Assembly: GCA_019637615.1 (NCBI GenBank)
Contig: JAHBVJ010000017.1
Span: forward strand, 1 to 64,000
Length of the DNA stretch: 64,000 nt
Direction: 5' to 3'
Origin: Anaerolineae bacterium
GTDB taxonomy: Bacteria > Chloroflexota > Anaerolineae > Aggregatilineales > UBA2796
Made by a program: the position numbers and the translations under genes. Below are positions 1 through 7,593 of this stretch, in pieces; positions within the stretch are counted from its first letter, which is position 1; the number at the start of each line of letters is the position of its first letter. The notes under the pieces were generated by a model that saw only the letters and a list, made by a program, of their open reading frames with translations, was not told where the DNA came from and did no database searches.

Positions 1-16
1 CACGAAGGTTAGTGCC

Positions 17-46
17 TTGACACGTTGACTACTATGTCGCTATGAT
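17..46 (+). promoter_or_regulatory. sigma70-type promoter of the liv operon
   Basis: A perfect -35 box TTGACA (17-22) is followed after 18 bp by TATGAT (41-46). Transcription would start near 53 and give a leader of about 250 nt before the binding-protein gene. Assignment is by consensus only. Confidence 0.6.
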
Positions 47-52
47 TAATCT

Positions 53-245
53 GTATCGTTTTGACCGTTGAAGTACAGGTCACAAACATGGTTACCACGT
101 CGATGCCTCAACTCTGTTGTATGTGTTGTTCACACCAAATTGAACCACAATGGCACTCGGCTGAGTTGTGTTGTTGAAGCACACATATCGCGCACAACAA
201 CCGGTATATTAGAAGCCCCAAGCCATTGTGCTGGGGCTTTTTTGT
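53..245 (+). promoter_or_regulatory. structured 5' leader, candidate attenuator or riboswitch
   Basis: Between the promoter and the first gene lies a leader without a convincing reading frame, rich in GUUGU/ACAAC inverted segments (for example GTTGTG near 165 and CACAAC near 193). A terminator hairpin stands at 213-245, upstream of the gene. The 9 bases CACAATGGC at 146-154 are perfectly complementary to GCCATTGTG at 222-230, the loop of that terminator, so an alternative pairing is possible. I do not recognise a known riboswitch class. An alternative is that the hairpin ends an unrelated small transcript. Confidence 0.4.
213..245 (+). terminator. rho-independent terminator in the liv leader
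   Basis: Stem AGCCCCA (214-220) pairs with TGGGGCT (232-238) around an 11-nt loop, followed at once by a run of T. It lies inside the presumed leader, 60 bp upstream of the first start codon. Confidence 0.7.
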
Positions 246-303
246 TTGCTCCATCCTACTCAGCGCCCGCACAGATAGTTCTGTAGAATAAGGAATCGAA
301 GTC

Positions 304-1476
304 ATGTCAACACAACGTATGAAGAACTTCACGAAGGTTATCACCTTCCTGTTCGTCGCCACCTTCGCGCTGTCGTTCGCCGCCGTCGCGCCCGTAACCC
401 GCGCCCAAGACCCGATCTATATCGGCGTGAGTGGCCCGCTGACCGGCCCTAACGCACAGTACGGTGCGCAGTGGAAGAAGGGCTTTGACCTCGCGCTTGA
501 GGAGATCAACGGCAAGGGCGGCGTTGATGGTCGCCCATTGGAATATCTCTTTGAGGACTCGCAGAGTGACCCCAAGCAGTCCGTCGTGATCGCGCAGAAA
601 TTCGTAGCGGATGAGCGCATCATCGTGGAGTTGGGCGATTTCAGCAGCACGGCGTCGATGGCGGCGTCCCCGATCTATCAACGCGGCGGCTTGCTGCAAT
701 TCGGCTTCACCAACTCGCACCCCGACTTCACCAAGGCGGGCGGCGACTACACATGGAGCACTTCCGTCACTCAAGATCAGGCTTCGCCAGCCCTCGCGGA
801 TTTCGCCATCACTGACCTCGGCCTGAAGAAACTTGCCGTGTTCCAACTGAACAACGACTGGGGCAAGGCCACGATTGACCTGTTCGCCAAGCGGGTCGAA
901 GAACTTGGCGCGGAGATCGTGGCGACGCAAGCCTACCTACCCGACGAGAAGGACTTCCGCTCGGCAATCACCGCAGCGAAAGATGCTAACCCCGACGGCA
1001 TCATCCTGATCTCGTATCAGGCCGACGGGGCGTTGATCGCGCAGCAAGCCCGCGAGGCTGGCTTGAATGTGCCGTTGGTGGGCAGCGCCTCGATCCAGTC
1101 GCCGGACTACCTGAAGCTCGGCGGTAAGGCCGTCGAAGGCACCTACATCCTCGGTGAATTCTCGATTGACGACCCGCGCCCCGAAGTGCAAGCCTTCGTC
1201 AAGACCTTCCGCGAGAAGTACAACGAAGACCCCGACCTGTTCGCCACGCTGGCCTATGACTCGATTAATCTGGTCGCGGAAGCCATCAAGATCGGTGGCC
1301 CGACGCGTGACGGCGTGCATGAAGCCTTCCCCAAGTTGAAGGATGTGCCGAGCATCGTATACGACAAAGTGACCTTCAACGTGGAAACCCGCCGCGCCCA
1401 GAATCCCAAGTTCAATGACATCGTGGTCAAGGATGGCGCGTTCACGCCGTGGGACGGCACCAAGCCCGCCAAGTAG
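304..1476 (+). CDS. ABC transporter substrate-binding protein, branched-chain amino acid type
   Basis: A 390-residue extracellular solute-binding protein of the LivJ/Peripla_BP_6 family. Residues 1-35 form a signal peptide: basic start, hydrophobic stretch, and cleavage around TRAQ. The mature part starts with PIYIGVSGPLTGPNA, the usual opening of this fold, and continues through the two-lobed binding domain to the C-terminus. There is no lipobox cysteine, so how the protein is held at the cell surface is unclear. The start is supported by a TAAGGA box at 289-294. It heads a transporter operon with fused permease and two ATPases. The ligand could be an amino acid, amide, urea or another small polar compound; the sequence does not decide. 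Confidence 0.9.
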   Translation: MSTQRMKNFTKVITFLFVATFALSFAAVAPVTRAQDPIYIGVSGPLTGPNAQYGAQWKKGFDLALEEINGKGGVDGRPLEYLFEDSQSDPKQSVVIAQKFVADERIIVELGDFSSTASMAASPIYQRGGLLQFGFTNSHPDFTKAGGDYTWSTSVTQDQASPALADFAITDLGLKKLAVFQLNNDWGKATIDLFAKRVEELGAEIVATQAYLPDEKDFRSAITAAKDANPDGIILISYQADGALIAQQAREAGLNVPLVGSASIQSPDYLKLGGKAVEGTYILGEFSIDDPRPEVQAFVKTFREKYNEDPDLFATLAYDSINLVAEAIKIGGPTRDGVHEAFPKLKDVPSIVYDKVTFNVETRRAQNPKFNDIVVKDGAFTPWDGTKPAK

Positions 1477-1481
1477 GGAAG

Positions 1482-1527
1482 TGCTTAGTAAAGTGCTTAG
1501 TCCTGAGTGCTTAGTGCTTAGTAAAGA
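1482..1527. repeat. degenerate heptamer array (AGTSCTK units)
   Basis: Head-to-tail degenerate 7-mers such as AGTGCTT and AGTCCTG, ending in AGTAAAG. The same array type recurs near 5440, 6180, 7400, 30150 and 30790. It resembles the short tandem heptamer repeats known from cyanobacteria, as a type only. Confidence 0.8.
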
Positions 1528-1647
1528 CAAAACACCAAATAAGCGTAACTGTAGCTCTGCGTGGGCGGTGATCACATCGCCCACCGTTACCCCTCGATCT
1601 GCTATTCTTGACCATAGCGCATGAACCATGCGAAGGAACTTAACCTC

Positions 1648-2694
1648 ATGACTCAACTTTCCAAGCGCGAACGGGTTGACGCTGCCCTGAAAGGCGACCC
1701 CGTTGACCGCGTACCCGTTTCGGCGTGGCGACATTTCCTCGCGGAGGAAACCAAGCCCCAGACGCTGGCGGATGTCAGTTTGGCGCATATGCAGCAGTTC
1801 GATTGGGATTGGCTGAAGGTCAACCCGCGCGCTACGTATTACGCCGAAGCGTGGGGCAACCGCTACGACTTCAATACCTATGACGCCGTGCTGCCCGCGC
1901 TGATCGATGGGCCGCTGAACTCGCCCGCCGACTTGGACAAGATTCAAGAGATCAGCCCAACGGGCGGCGTGTTCGCGGAACATCTCGAACTCGTCAAGTT
2001 GATCAAGGCGGGGATTGGTGACGCGCACTTCTTGCAGACGGTGTTCTCGCCGCTGTCGGTGCTGGCGTTCCTCGTGGCGCGCGCCGACACGTACAAGATC
2101 GATGATGTACTGAAGGCGCAATATGACGGTTTGCGGCAGTACATCCGCGAAAATCCGCAGGGCGTGCATCAGGCGCTCAAGAACATAGCGACGACGCTCG
2201 GCAAGTATGCGGCGGCGGCGGTGGATACGGGCGCGAGCGGCATCTTCTTCGCCATCGTCAAGCTGGCGCGGGAAGGCGTGCTGACTGAAGCCGAGTTCGA
2301 GGAATTCGGCAAGCCGTATGATCTGCAAGTGCTGGCACAGGTGCAGGGCGCGGCGTTCAATATGCTGCACATCTGCGGGCCGTATGCCTACTTCAACGCC
2401 GTGACCGAGTATCCCGTCCACGCGCTGAATTGGGCGACGCTCGGACAGCACAACCCGACACTGGCCGAGGCCAGCCACCAGACGGATAAGGCGCTGGTGG
2501 GCGGCGTGGATGAACTGGGCACGCTGCAAACGGGCACGCCGGAGCAGGTCATCACGGAGGCGACGGCGGCGATCAATGCGCTGCACGGGCGGCATTTGCT
2601 GCTGACGCCGGGGTGCGGCACGAACGTGGATGTGCCAGACGCCAACCTGCACGCCCTGCGCCATGCTGCCGATCTCGCCGTGCAGCCGAATTAA
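1648..2694 (+). CDS. uroporphyrinogen decarboxylase (URO-D) family protein, methyltransferase-like
   Basis: About 348 residues with a URO-D-type TIM barrel. I place the start at ATG 1648 because GAAGGA at 1632-1637 is well spaced for it; an in-frame ATG at 1621 has no ribosome binding site. The heme-pathway HemE signature (a PxWxMRQAGRY-like motif) is absent near the N-terminus, which reads RVPVSAWRHF. This points to the corrinoid or coenzyme-M methyltransferase-like branch, or to an uncharacterised decarboxylase-like protein. The C-terminal TPGCGTNVDVP matches the family's usual end. It lies between the binding protein and permease genes in the same direction, so its substrate may be what the transporter imports. 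That link is inference. Confidence 0.75.
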   Translation: MTQLSKRERVDAALKGDPVDRVPVSAWRHFLAEETKPQTLADVSLAHMQQFDWDWLKVNPRATYYAEAWGNRYDFNTYDAVLPALIDGPLNSPADLDKIQEISPTGGVFAEHLELVKLIKAGIGDAHFLQTVFSPLSVLAFLVARADTYKIDDVLKAQYDGLRQYIRENPQGVHQALKNIATTLGKYAAAAVDTGASGIFFAIVKLAREGVLTEAEFEEFGKPYDLQVLAQVQGAAFNMLHICGPYAYFNAVTEYPVHALNWATLGQHNPTLAEASHQTDKALVGGVDELGTLQTGTPEQVITEATAAINALHGRHLLLTPGCGTNVDVPDANLHALRHAADLAVQPN

Positions 2695-2727
2695 GCCGCA
2701 CAACCAAACAAGCAAGAAACGGAACAC

Positions 2728-4563
2728 ATGGATCGCTTCCTGAACACCTTCTTCGATCAGACGATCAACGGGCTGGTGATCGGCAATGTGTACGCGCTGA
2801 TCGCGGTTGGCCTCGCCATCATCTTCGGCGTGGGCAACCTGATCAACTTCGCGCACGGGTCGGTATACATGATCGGCGCGTATGTCGGCTGGTTGTGCGT
2901 GACGCGCTGGCAACTGCCGCTGCCCGTTGCTTTCGTGATGGTGGCGGTAGTGTGCGGGCTGCTGGGCGTGATCATCGAGCGGTTCGGGCTGCGCAGCTTG
3001 CAGAAATCCGCGCGGATTGCGCCGCTGCTGTCCACGATTGGCATCAGCTTCATGCTCGACCAACTCACGCAAATTCTGTTCACGCCGAACCCGCAATCGT
3101 TCCCGAACCCGCTGCCGAGTGGACGGATCGACATCGGCGGCGTGAGCATCGGATCGCTGGACATCTTGATCGCTGCCGTGGGCATCAGCGCGGCGGTGAT
3201 CCTGTACCTGATCTTGCGCTACACCAAGTTCGGGTGGGCGCTGCGGGCGACGGCACAGGACAGGGACGCGGCGCAGCAGATGGGCGTCGATGTGAACGCG
3301 GTCAACCGATCGGCGTTCGCGTTGGCCTCGATCCTCGGCGGGATCGCAGGGATGCTGGTCGGGATGTACTTCCAGACCGTGTACCCGACGATGAGCTTTC
3401 AGGCGGGGATCAAGGGTTTCGCAGCGAACCTGCTGGGCGGGTTGGGCAACATCCCCGGCGCAGTGCTGGGCGGTCTGATCTTGGGCTTGATCGAGAGTTA
3501 CGGCGTGGCGGCGTTCGGCGCGTCGTACCGCAACCTGTTCGCGTTCGTGATCCTGATCGGCGTGCTGGTGTTCCGCCCGAACGGGTTGTTCAACCGGAAG
3601 CGCGGACTGCCACCCGAACCGCTGACGGGCACCTTCATCGGCAATAATCGGCTGGTGCGGATACCGCGCTGGCTGATCGGCGTGGCGGTGGTGGGGGCGT
3701 TCGCCCTGCCGTTGATCTTCACGAACCCGTACCTGCTGCAAGTCCTGACTAACGCTTGGCTGATCGGGATGATCGCCCTGAGCGTGACGCTGGTAACGGG
3801 TACGGCGGGGCAGACTTCGCTCGGTCAGGCGGGCTTCGTGGCGATTGGCGCGTACACGGCGGCGCTGCTGACCTTGCGCTTGCGCTGGCCTTTCGAGATC
3901 GCGATGCTTGTGGCTGGCCTGTTCACGGCGGTACTGGGCACGCTGCTGGTGCTGCCCGCCTTCCGACTGCGGGCGCATTACGTCGCCATCGCCACCATCG
4001 GCATCGGGGAGATCGTGAGTCAGGTGATCCTGAACTGGGACGCGGTGACGAACGGCCCGATGGGGTTGACCAACATTTCGCCGCCGATGCTCGGCACGCT
4101 GCAAATCGTCAAGCCGCGCGACGTGTACTGGTATGCGCTGGCGCTGCTGGTGCTGCTGGCGCTGTTCCAATGGCGCTTGATTACCTCGTCGCTGGGGCGA
4201 CTCTGGCGGGCGCTGCGCGAGGATGAGGTCGCCGCGCAAGCCTACGGAATCAGCCTGAACCGCTACAAGGCGCTGGCGTTCGCAAGCAGTGCGTTCATCG
4301 CGGGCATCAGCGGGGCATTCACCGCGCACATGTACAGCTACATCAACAACGAGACGTTCGGCAACTCGCTGTCGATCCTCGCGCTGACGATGGCGATCCT
4401 CGGCGGGATGGGCAACATCGTCGGGGCGATTGTGGGTGCTGTGGCCCTGACGGTGCTGCCGGAGGTGTTTCGCGGGCTGACTGATTACCGCTATCTGCTG
4501 TACGGGCTGGTGCTGGTGCTGCTGATCCGCTTCCGTCCGCAGGGCTTGTTGGGGACGGAGTGA
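2728..4563 (+). CDS. fused LivH-LivM branched-chain amino acid ABC permease
   Basis: A 611-residue integral membrane protein in which the two permease subunits of a Liv-type transporter are joined. Residues 1-290 read as LivH (GLVIGNVYALIAVGLAIIFG at the start, LGGLGNIPGAVLGG near 235). After a short polar linker, residues about 310-611 read as LivM (LVTGTAGQTSLGQAGFVAIG near 355, the EAA-like loop RLWRALREDEVAAQAYGI near 490, ILGGMGNIVGAIVGA near 555). The usual arrangement is two adjacent genes. The fusion should still give a two-half membrane channel for LivG and LivF. The start is preceded only by a weak GGAA. Confidence 0.9.
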   Translation: MDRFLNTFFDQTINGLVIGNVYALIAVGLAIIFGVGNLINFAHGSVYMIGAYVGWLCVTRWQLPLPVAFVMVAVVCGLLGVIIERFGLRSLQKSARIAPLLSTIGISFMLDQLTQILFTPNPQSFPNPLPSGRIDIGGVSIGSLDILIAAVGISAAVILYLILRYTKFGWALRATAQDRDAAQQMGVDVNAVNRSAFALASILGGIAGMLVGMYFQTVYPTMSFQAGIKGFAANLLGGLGNIPGAVLGGLILGLIESYGVAAFGASYRNLFAFVILIGVLVFRPNGLFNRKRGLPPEPLTGTFIGNNRLVRIPRWLIGVAVVGAFALPLIFTNPYLLQVLTNAWLIGMIALSVTLVTGTAGQTSLGQAGFVAIGAYTAALLTLRLRWPFEIAMLVAGLFTAVLGTLLVLPAFRLRAHYVAIATIGIGEIVSQVILNWDAVTNGPMGLTNISPPMLGTLQIVKPRDVYWYALALLVLLALFQWRLITSSLGRLWRALREDEVAAQAYGISLNRYKALAFASSAFIAGISGAFTAHMYSYINNETFGNSLSILALTMAILGGMGNIVGAIVGAVALTVLPEVFRGLTDYRYLLYGLVLVLLIRFRPQGLLGTE

Positions 4564-4567
4564 GAGC

Positions 4568-4607
4568 CTCACCCCTAACCCCTCTCCATTGCCATGGAGA
4601 GGGGAGT
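4568..4607. repeat. palindromic CTCACCCC repeat, CCATTGCCATGG variant
   Basis: CTCACCCC, ACCCCTCTCC, a central CATTGCCATG and GGAGAGGGG form a hairpin-capable unit. It belongs to the family found at 5775, 5952, 7772, 31767, 31851, 32312, 32562, 35153 and 46270. Confidence 0.8.
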
Positions 4608-4641
4608 CGGTGGCGAGTAGAAGTTGGGATGAGGGGACAGG

Positions 4642-5445
4642 ATGACGTTTCTGGAAGTGCGCGACATATCTCGTAGTTTTGACGGCGTGCTGGCAGTGGC
4701 GGATGTGAGCTTTGCGTTGAAGCAGGGTGAATTCGTCAGCATCATCGGGCCGAATGGGGCGGGCAAAACCACGCTGTTCAACCTGATCACGGGGACGGAT
4801 CGGCCTACCAGTGGCGAGATCACGTTTGACGGCGAGTCGCTGGTCACGCTGCACCCCGACAAGTTCGCCAGTCGGGGAATCGCGAGGACATTCCAGCATG
4901 GGCGTGTGTTCGCTAACCTGAGCGTGCTGGATAACGTGCTGATCGGGGCGCACAGCCGACGGAAACAGACCCAATCGCTTAATCTGGTGGGCGAGTTGGT
5001 CGGGGCGTTGGTAAGGATGCCCGGTGCGCGGGCGGAGGAAGCCGCTTTGCGTCTGGATGCCGAGGCGATCATCGCGCAGTTCGGGGAGCGGTTGACACCG
5101 AGACTCAACAATCCGGCTAGTTCGCTGTCGTATGCGAATCGGCGGCGGCTGGAGCTGGCACGGGCGCTGGCACTGCATCCGCGTTTGCTGCTGCTGGACG
5201 AGCCAACCGCTGGCATGAACCTGACCGAGACCGCCGAGATGCTGGAGTTCATCCAAGGTTTGAAACAGACCGGCTTGACCATCCTGTTGATCGAGCACAA
5301 GTTGTCGCTGGTGATGCGGCTCTCGGATCGGGTGATCGTGATGGACGACGGGCACAAGATCGCGGAGGGTGCGCCGGAGACTGTGCGCAACGATCCGCGC
5401 GTGATCGAGGCGTATCTGGGGCACGGAGCGGGAGGAAGTGCTTAG
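4642..5445 (+). CDS. livG: LivG-type ABC transporter ATP-binding protein
   Basis: A 267-residue cytoplasmic ATPase that energises the fused permease. Walker A is GPNGAGKT at 37-44 and Walker B is LLLLDEP at 182-188, followed by TAGMN, typical of LivG. The signature loop reads LSYANRRRLE at 162-171 instead of LSGGQ; LivG proteins commonly have LSYG there. The insert between Walker A and the signature is LivG-like in length, with GIARTFQHGRVF near 79-90. A GGGGACAGG sequence precedes the ATG. Its partner livF is displaced by 1.2 kb of repeat-bounded sequence. Confidence 0.93.
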   Translation: MTFLEVRDISRSFDGVLAVADVSFALKQGEFVSIIGPNGAGKTTLFNLITGTDRPTSGEITFDGESLVTLHPDKFASRGIARTFQHGRVFANLSVLDNVLIGAHSRRKQTQSLNLVGELVGALVRMPGARAEEAALRLDAEAIIAQFGERLTPRLNNPASSLSYANRRRLELARALALHPRLLLLDEPTAGMNLTETAEMLEFIQGLKQTGLTILLIEHKLSLVMRLSDRVIVMDDGHKIAEGAPETVRNDPRVIEAYLGHGAGGSA

Positions 5446-5515
5446 TCCTGAGTGGGGAGAAGTGCTTAGTGCTGAGTGCTTAGTCCTTAGTAAAGACGAA
5501 GAGAGTGCTAAGTGC
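5438..5515. repeat. heptamer array, left end of element A
   Basis: Degenerate AGTGCTT/AGTGCTG/AGTCCTT units overlapping the last codons of livG. It forms one boundary of the inserted element; the matching array is at 6179-6256. Confidence 0.8.
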
Positions 5516-6162
5516 CGCGTGCCAAGTGCTGGCTTCGCCGTAGTGGTAATGCTCCCAGAGATGATCCCGTTGGCTGGTGGCGTAGGGATCATTGGGGTGG
5601 TCGGCGGTAGATCATGAGGGCAAGGCGTGGAAGCGGAATCGGGCATGGCTCGGTCGTGAGCGTGTGGCGAGACAGGATCGCCCGCCGATGAATCGGACGG
5701 GCTGAGATCAGGGTGGTCAGGTTGACGGCACAGGGCGAGGGGAGTTATGTCCGACGACGGTGCTGGGAAGCCCTCATCCCCCAACCCCTTCTCCCGCAAG
5801 GCGAAGGGGAGAGGCTGCGTGGTATGTGCAACATAAGGTTCGTCGTCCCAATCGTCGGGGTCAGTGAGGATGATCATGGGGACGGATGCCGACGGTACGT
5901 TGGCAGTCAGTGGTTCGGCGTCCCAGTCGTCGTCGGGATCGGTGAGGATAAGCCTCACCCCCGACCCCTCTCCATTGCCATGGAGAGGGGAGTCCGAGGT
6001 AGGCGTGGGTGTGGGGATGGTAGATGGCACGGGGGAAGGAGTCACGATGGGAGGCGCAGGGGGTGGTTCCTCGATAGGCGTGAAATAGACGCGGTAGGGC
6101 AGCATCTGCACGGGCAGGTCTTCAAATTCACCGATGGTGATGTTGTCGGGCGACCAAGGCAT
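5515..6162 (-). CDS. MPWSPD-family protein of element A, unknown function, end uncertain
   Basis: On the minus strand AGGAG stands 6 nt before ATG 6162. The frame starts MPWSPD, continues ITIGEFEDLPVQMLPYR, and matches the start of the element B protein almost residue for residue. After about 30 residues it becomes Pro-, Asp- and Ser-rich, with LTDPDDDWDAEP followed by LTDPDDWDDEP. A palindromic repeat (5952-5992) is read in frame as SPLHGNGEGSGVR. No stop occurs before the heptamer array, and the frame runs on open far into antisense of the liv genes, so the true C-terminus cannot be set; the end given is where the array begins. I do not recognise the family. It may be a truncated or decaying element gene. 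Confidence 0.5.
5680..5717. repeat. GCCCGCCGATGAATCGG repeat, copy 1
   Basis: About 38 bp, nearly identical to 42132-42168. CCGATGAATCGG is an internal hairpin. It lies inside element A. Confidence 0.6.
5775..5815. repeat. palindromic CTCATCCCCC repeat in element A
   Basis: Variant of the CTCACCCC family with CTTCTCCCGCAAGGCGAAGGGGAG as its hairpin part (split here as CTTCTCCC and GGGGAG arms). It is within the MPWSPD frame of element A. Confidence 0.7.
5952..5992. repeat. palindromic CTCACCCCC repeat in element A, read in frame
   Basis: The CCATTGCCATGG variant, nearly identical to 4568-4607. It falls inside the MPWSPD frame and is translated without a stop. Confidence 0.8.
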
Positions 6163-6178
6163 GGAAAACTCCTGAAAA

Positions 6179-6256
6179 TAGTCCTTAGTGCTGAGTGCTT
6201 AGTCCTTAGTACAGAGCAAGAGAGAGTGCTAAGTGCTGAGTACGGAAGTGGAAGAT
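6179..6256. repeat. heptamer array upstream of the MPWSPD start in element A
   Basis: AGTGCTGAGTGCTTAGTCCT-type units 17 bp from the MPWSPD start codon. The same arrangement occurs at 30787-30840 in element B. Confidence 0.8.
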
Positions 6257-6298
6257 AGTGCTTATAGATCACCGCGATAGAGTAGACCGGATTATCAA

Positions 6299-6318
6299 GG
6301 ACGCCTCATGAGGCGTCC
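6299..6318. repeat. perfect 20-bp palindrome
   Basis: GGACGCCTCATGAGGCGTCC reads the same on both strands. It lies in element A between the heptamer array and the boxes, and is absent from element B. Confidence 0.8.
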
Positions 6319-6554
6319 GTACAAACGCGGGACTAGGCATACTTCGGCTGTCTATTAGTACAAAGCAAGGACGGACTGGATGCTGAGGCCAGACGCGTTT
6401 TGGGTGATGCGACAGTGTTTTAGGCACTGACATCCACGAATGGATGTGCGGACAGCCAGATGGTTGATACATGAAAACGACGACGGGACGGGATGGCTGA
6501 GGTCGTTTTCTGTTATGCGAGTAGAATACAACAGGTTTTCTGAATTGAACATCC

Positions 6555-6594
6555 TTACATTTGTACGCGTACAAATGTAAGCTTACAAATGTAA
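6555..6594. promoter_or_regulatory. three phased TACA-N2-TGTA boxes (element A)
   Basis: TACATTTGTA at 6556-6565 and TACAAATGTA at 6570-6579 and 6584-6593, each a perfect dyad, begin exactly 14 bp apart. The layout is the same in element B. TACA-N2-TGTA is the core bound by BlaI/MecI/CopY-type repressors in other bacteria; no such regulator is in this window. They also lie 70-105 bp upstream of livF and could affect it. Confidence 0.6.
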
Positions 6595-6661
6595 GGGGGT
6601 AGACGCGTGGAATGGGAATTCTTGAGCGTACCCAGCGGAAGCTATGAAATGGGATGCGTAG

Positions 6662-7399
6662 ATGAGTACTGAGTCGGCGCTGCTCGTGTTGGAACAAGTC
6701 GATACGTTTTACGGGGCGGTGCAAGTGCATTTTGGCATCTCGCTGCGGGTGCAGAGGGGCGAGATCGTATGCTTATTGGGCGGGAATGCCAGCGGTAAGA
6801 GCACGACGATGAAGGTGATCTTAGGCTTGGTGAGGCCGAAAAGTGGGCAGGTGCGATTCAACGGTGTGGACACGGTGGGGATGCCGACAGCGCAGATTAT
6901 CCGGCTGGGGATGGGGTCGGTGCCGGAAGCACGGCGTATCTTCCCGTACATGACTGTGCGCGAGAATTTGCTGATGGGCGCGTATCATCGCAGCGACAAG
7001 GATACGATTGCGGAAGATTACGAGAAGATGTTGGGACTGTTCCCGCGTTTGAAAGAACGGCTGAAACAGAGGGGAGGAGTCCTGAGCGGCGGTGAGCAGC
7101 AGATGTTGGCGATTGGACGGGCGCTGATGGGGCGTCCGGTGATGATTTGCATGGACGAGCCGACGATGGGGCTATCACCGCTATATGTGGATCAGGTGCT
7201 GGCGCTGATCCAGAACATCAATCGGGAAGGGACGACGATCTTTATGGTGGAGCAGAACGCGACGTTGGCATTGCAGATCGCGCATCGGGGCTATGTGCTG
7301 CAAAATGGGCATATCGTGTTAGAGGGTATGGCGGGCGACTTGCTGCACAGTCAAGAGGTGCAGGATGCGTATCTGGGAGGGGAAGGGGAGGGAAGATAG
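6662..7399 (+). CDS. livF: LivF-type ABC transporter ATP-binding protein
   Basis: A 245-residue ATPase, second of the pair that drives the Liv-type permease. Walker A reads GGNASGKST at 40-48 (GxNAxGKST is usual in LivF), the signature is LSGGEQQML at 141-149, and Walker B is MICMDEP at 161-167 followed by TMGLSP. The C-terminus VLEGMAGDLLHSQEVQDAYLG is the standard LivF end. The ribosome binding site is weak. Its distance from livG is due to element A, so it may depend on read-through or on a promoter inside the element. Confidence 0.93.
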   Translation: MSTESALLVLEQVDTFYGAVQVHFGISLRVQRGEIVCLLGGNASGKSTTMKVILGLVRPKSGQVRFNGVDTVGMPTAQIIRLGMGSVPEARRIFPYMTVRENLLMGAYHRSDKDTIAEDYEKMLGLFPRLKERLKQRGGVLSGGEQQMLAIGRALMGRPVMICMDEPTMGLSPLYVDQVLALIQNINREGTTIFMVEQNATLALQIAHRGYVLQNGHIVLEGMAGDLLHSQEVQDAYLGGEGEGR

Positions 7400-7460
7400 T
7401 GCTGAGTGCTTAGTCCTTAGTGCTTAGTAAAGAGCAGAGAGGATAGTGCTGAGTGCTAAG
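7398..7460. repeat. heptamer array downstream of livF
   Basis: AGTGCTGAGTGCTTAGTCCT-type units that start at the livF stop codon. Confidence 0.75.
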
Positions 7461-7593
7461 TAAGGAGCAAAGACGGAGGCAAGGAGAAAACAAGACTCCG
7501 GTAATGTATTTAAGACATTGGTCAGGCCAACGCGGATTCGTCGTCACGCCGCCCGACGTTAATGGTGTTCAAGAAATTATGCAGGCAATTGAT

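Larger units (their letters stand above)
5438..6600. mobile_element. element A: repeat-bounded insertion between livG and livF
   Basis: This 1.2-kb stretch interrupts an otherwise compact operon. In the minus direction it holds three TACA-N2-TGTA boxes (6555-6594), a region of about 180 bp conserved with element B, a heptamer array, a translated-looking frame starting at 6162, and a second heptamer array. Element B (30145-31270) has the same order. No transposase is encoded, so it would be non-autonomous. Its exact ends are not visible as target-site duplications, so the limits given are those of the shared structure. Confidence 0.55.

Noticed and set aside
68..286. 72-codon plus-strand frame in the liv leader
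   Set aside because: It reads through the terminator hairpin, has no ribosome binding site and no family resemblance.
937..6162. 1741-codon open frame on the minus strand starting at the MPWSPD codon
   Set aside because: Beyond element A it runs antisense to livG, livHM, the UroD-like gene and livJ, all of which have clear family motifs. The openness is a by-product of high GC codon bias. Only the first part is retained.
5713..6258. 181-codon plus-strand frame in element A
   Set aside because: No ribosome binding site, translation of palindromic and heptamer repeats, not conserved in element B.
6355..6552. 65-codon minus-strand frame starting MFNSEN next to the TACA boxes, with a counterpart MFKSEN at 31223
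   Set aside because: The first codons are similar in both elements but the frames diverge completely after about 20 codons and no proper SD precedes them; the similarity is explained by conserved non-coding sequence. Kept as a weak possibility only.
6555..6594. Reading the TACA boxes only as a livF operator
   Set aside because: The same boxes with the same phasing lie in element B, where the next gene on the plus side is only the end of the R-M gene, so they belong to the element.
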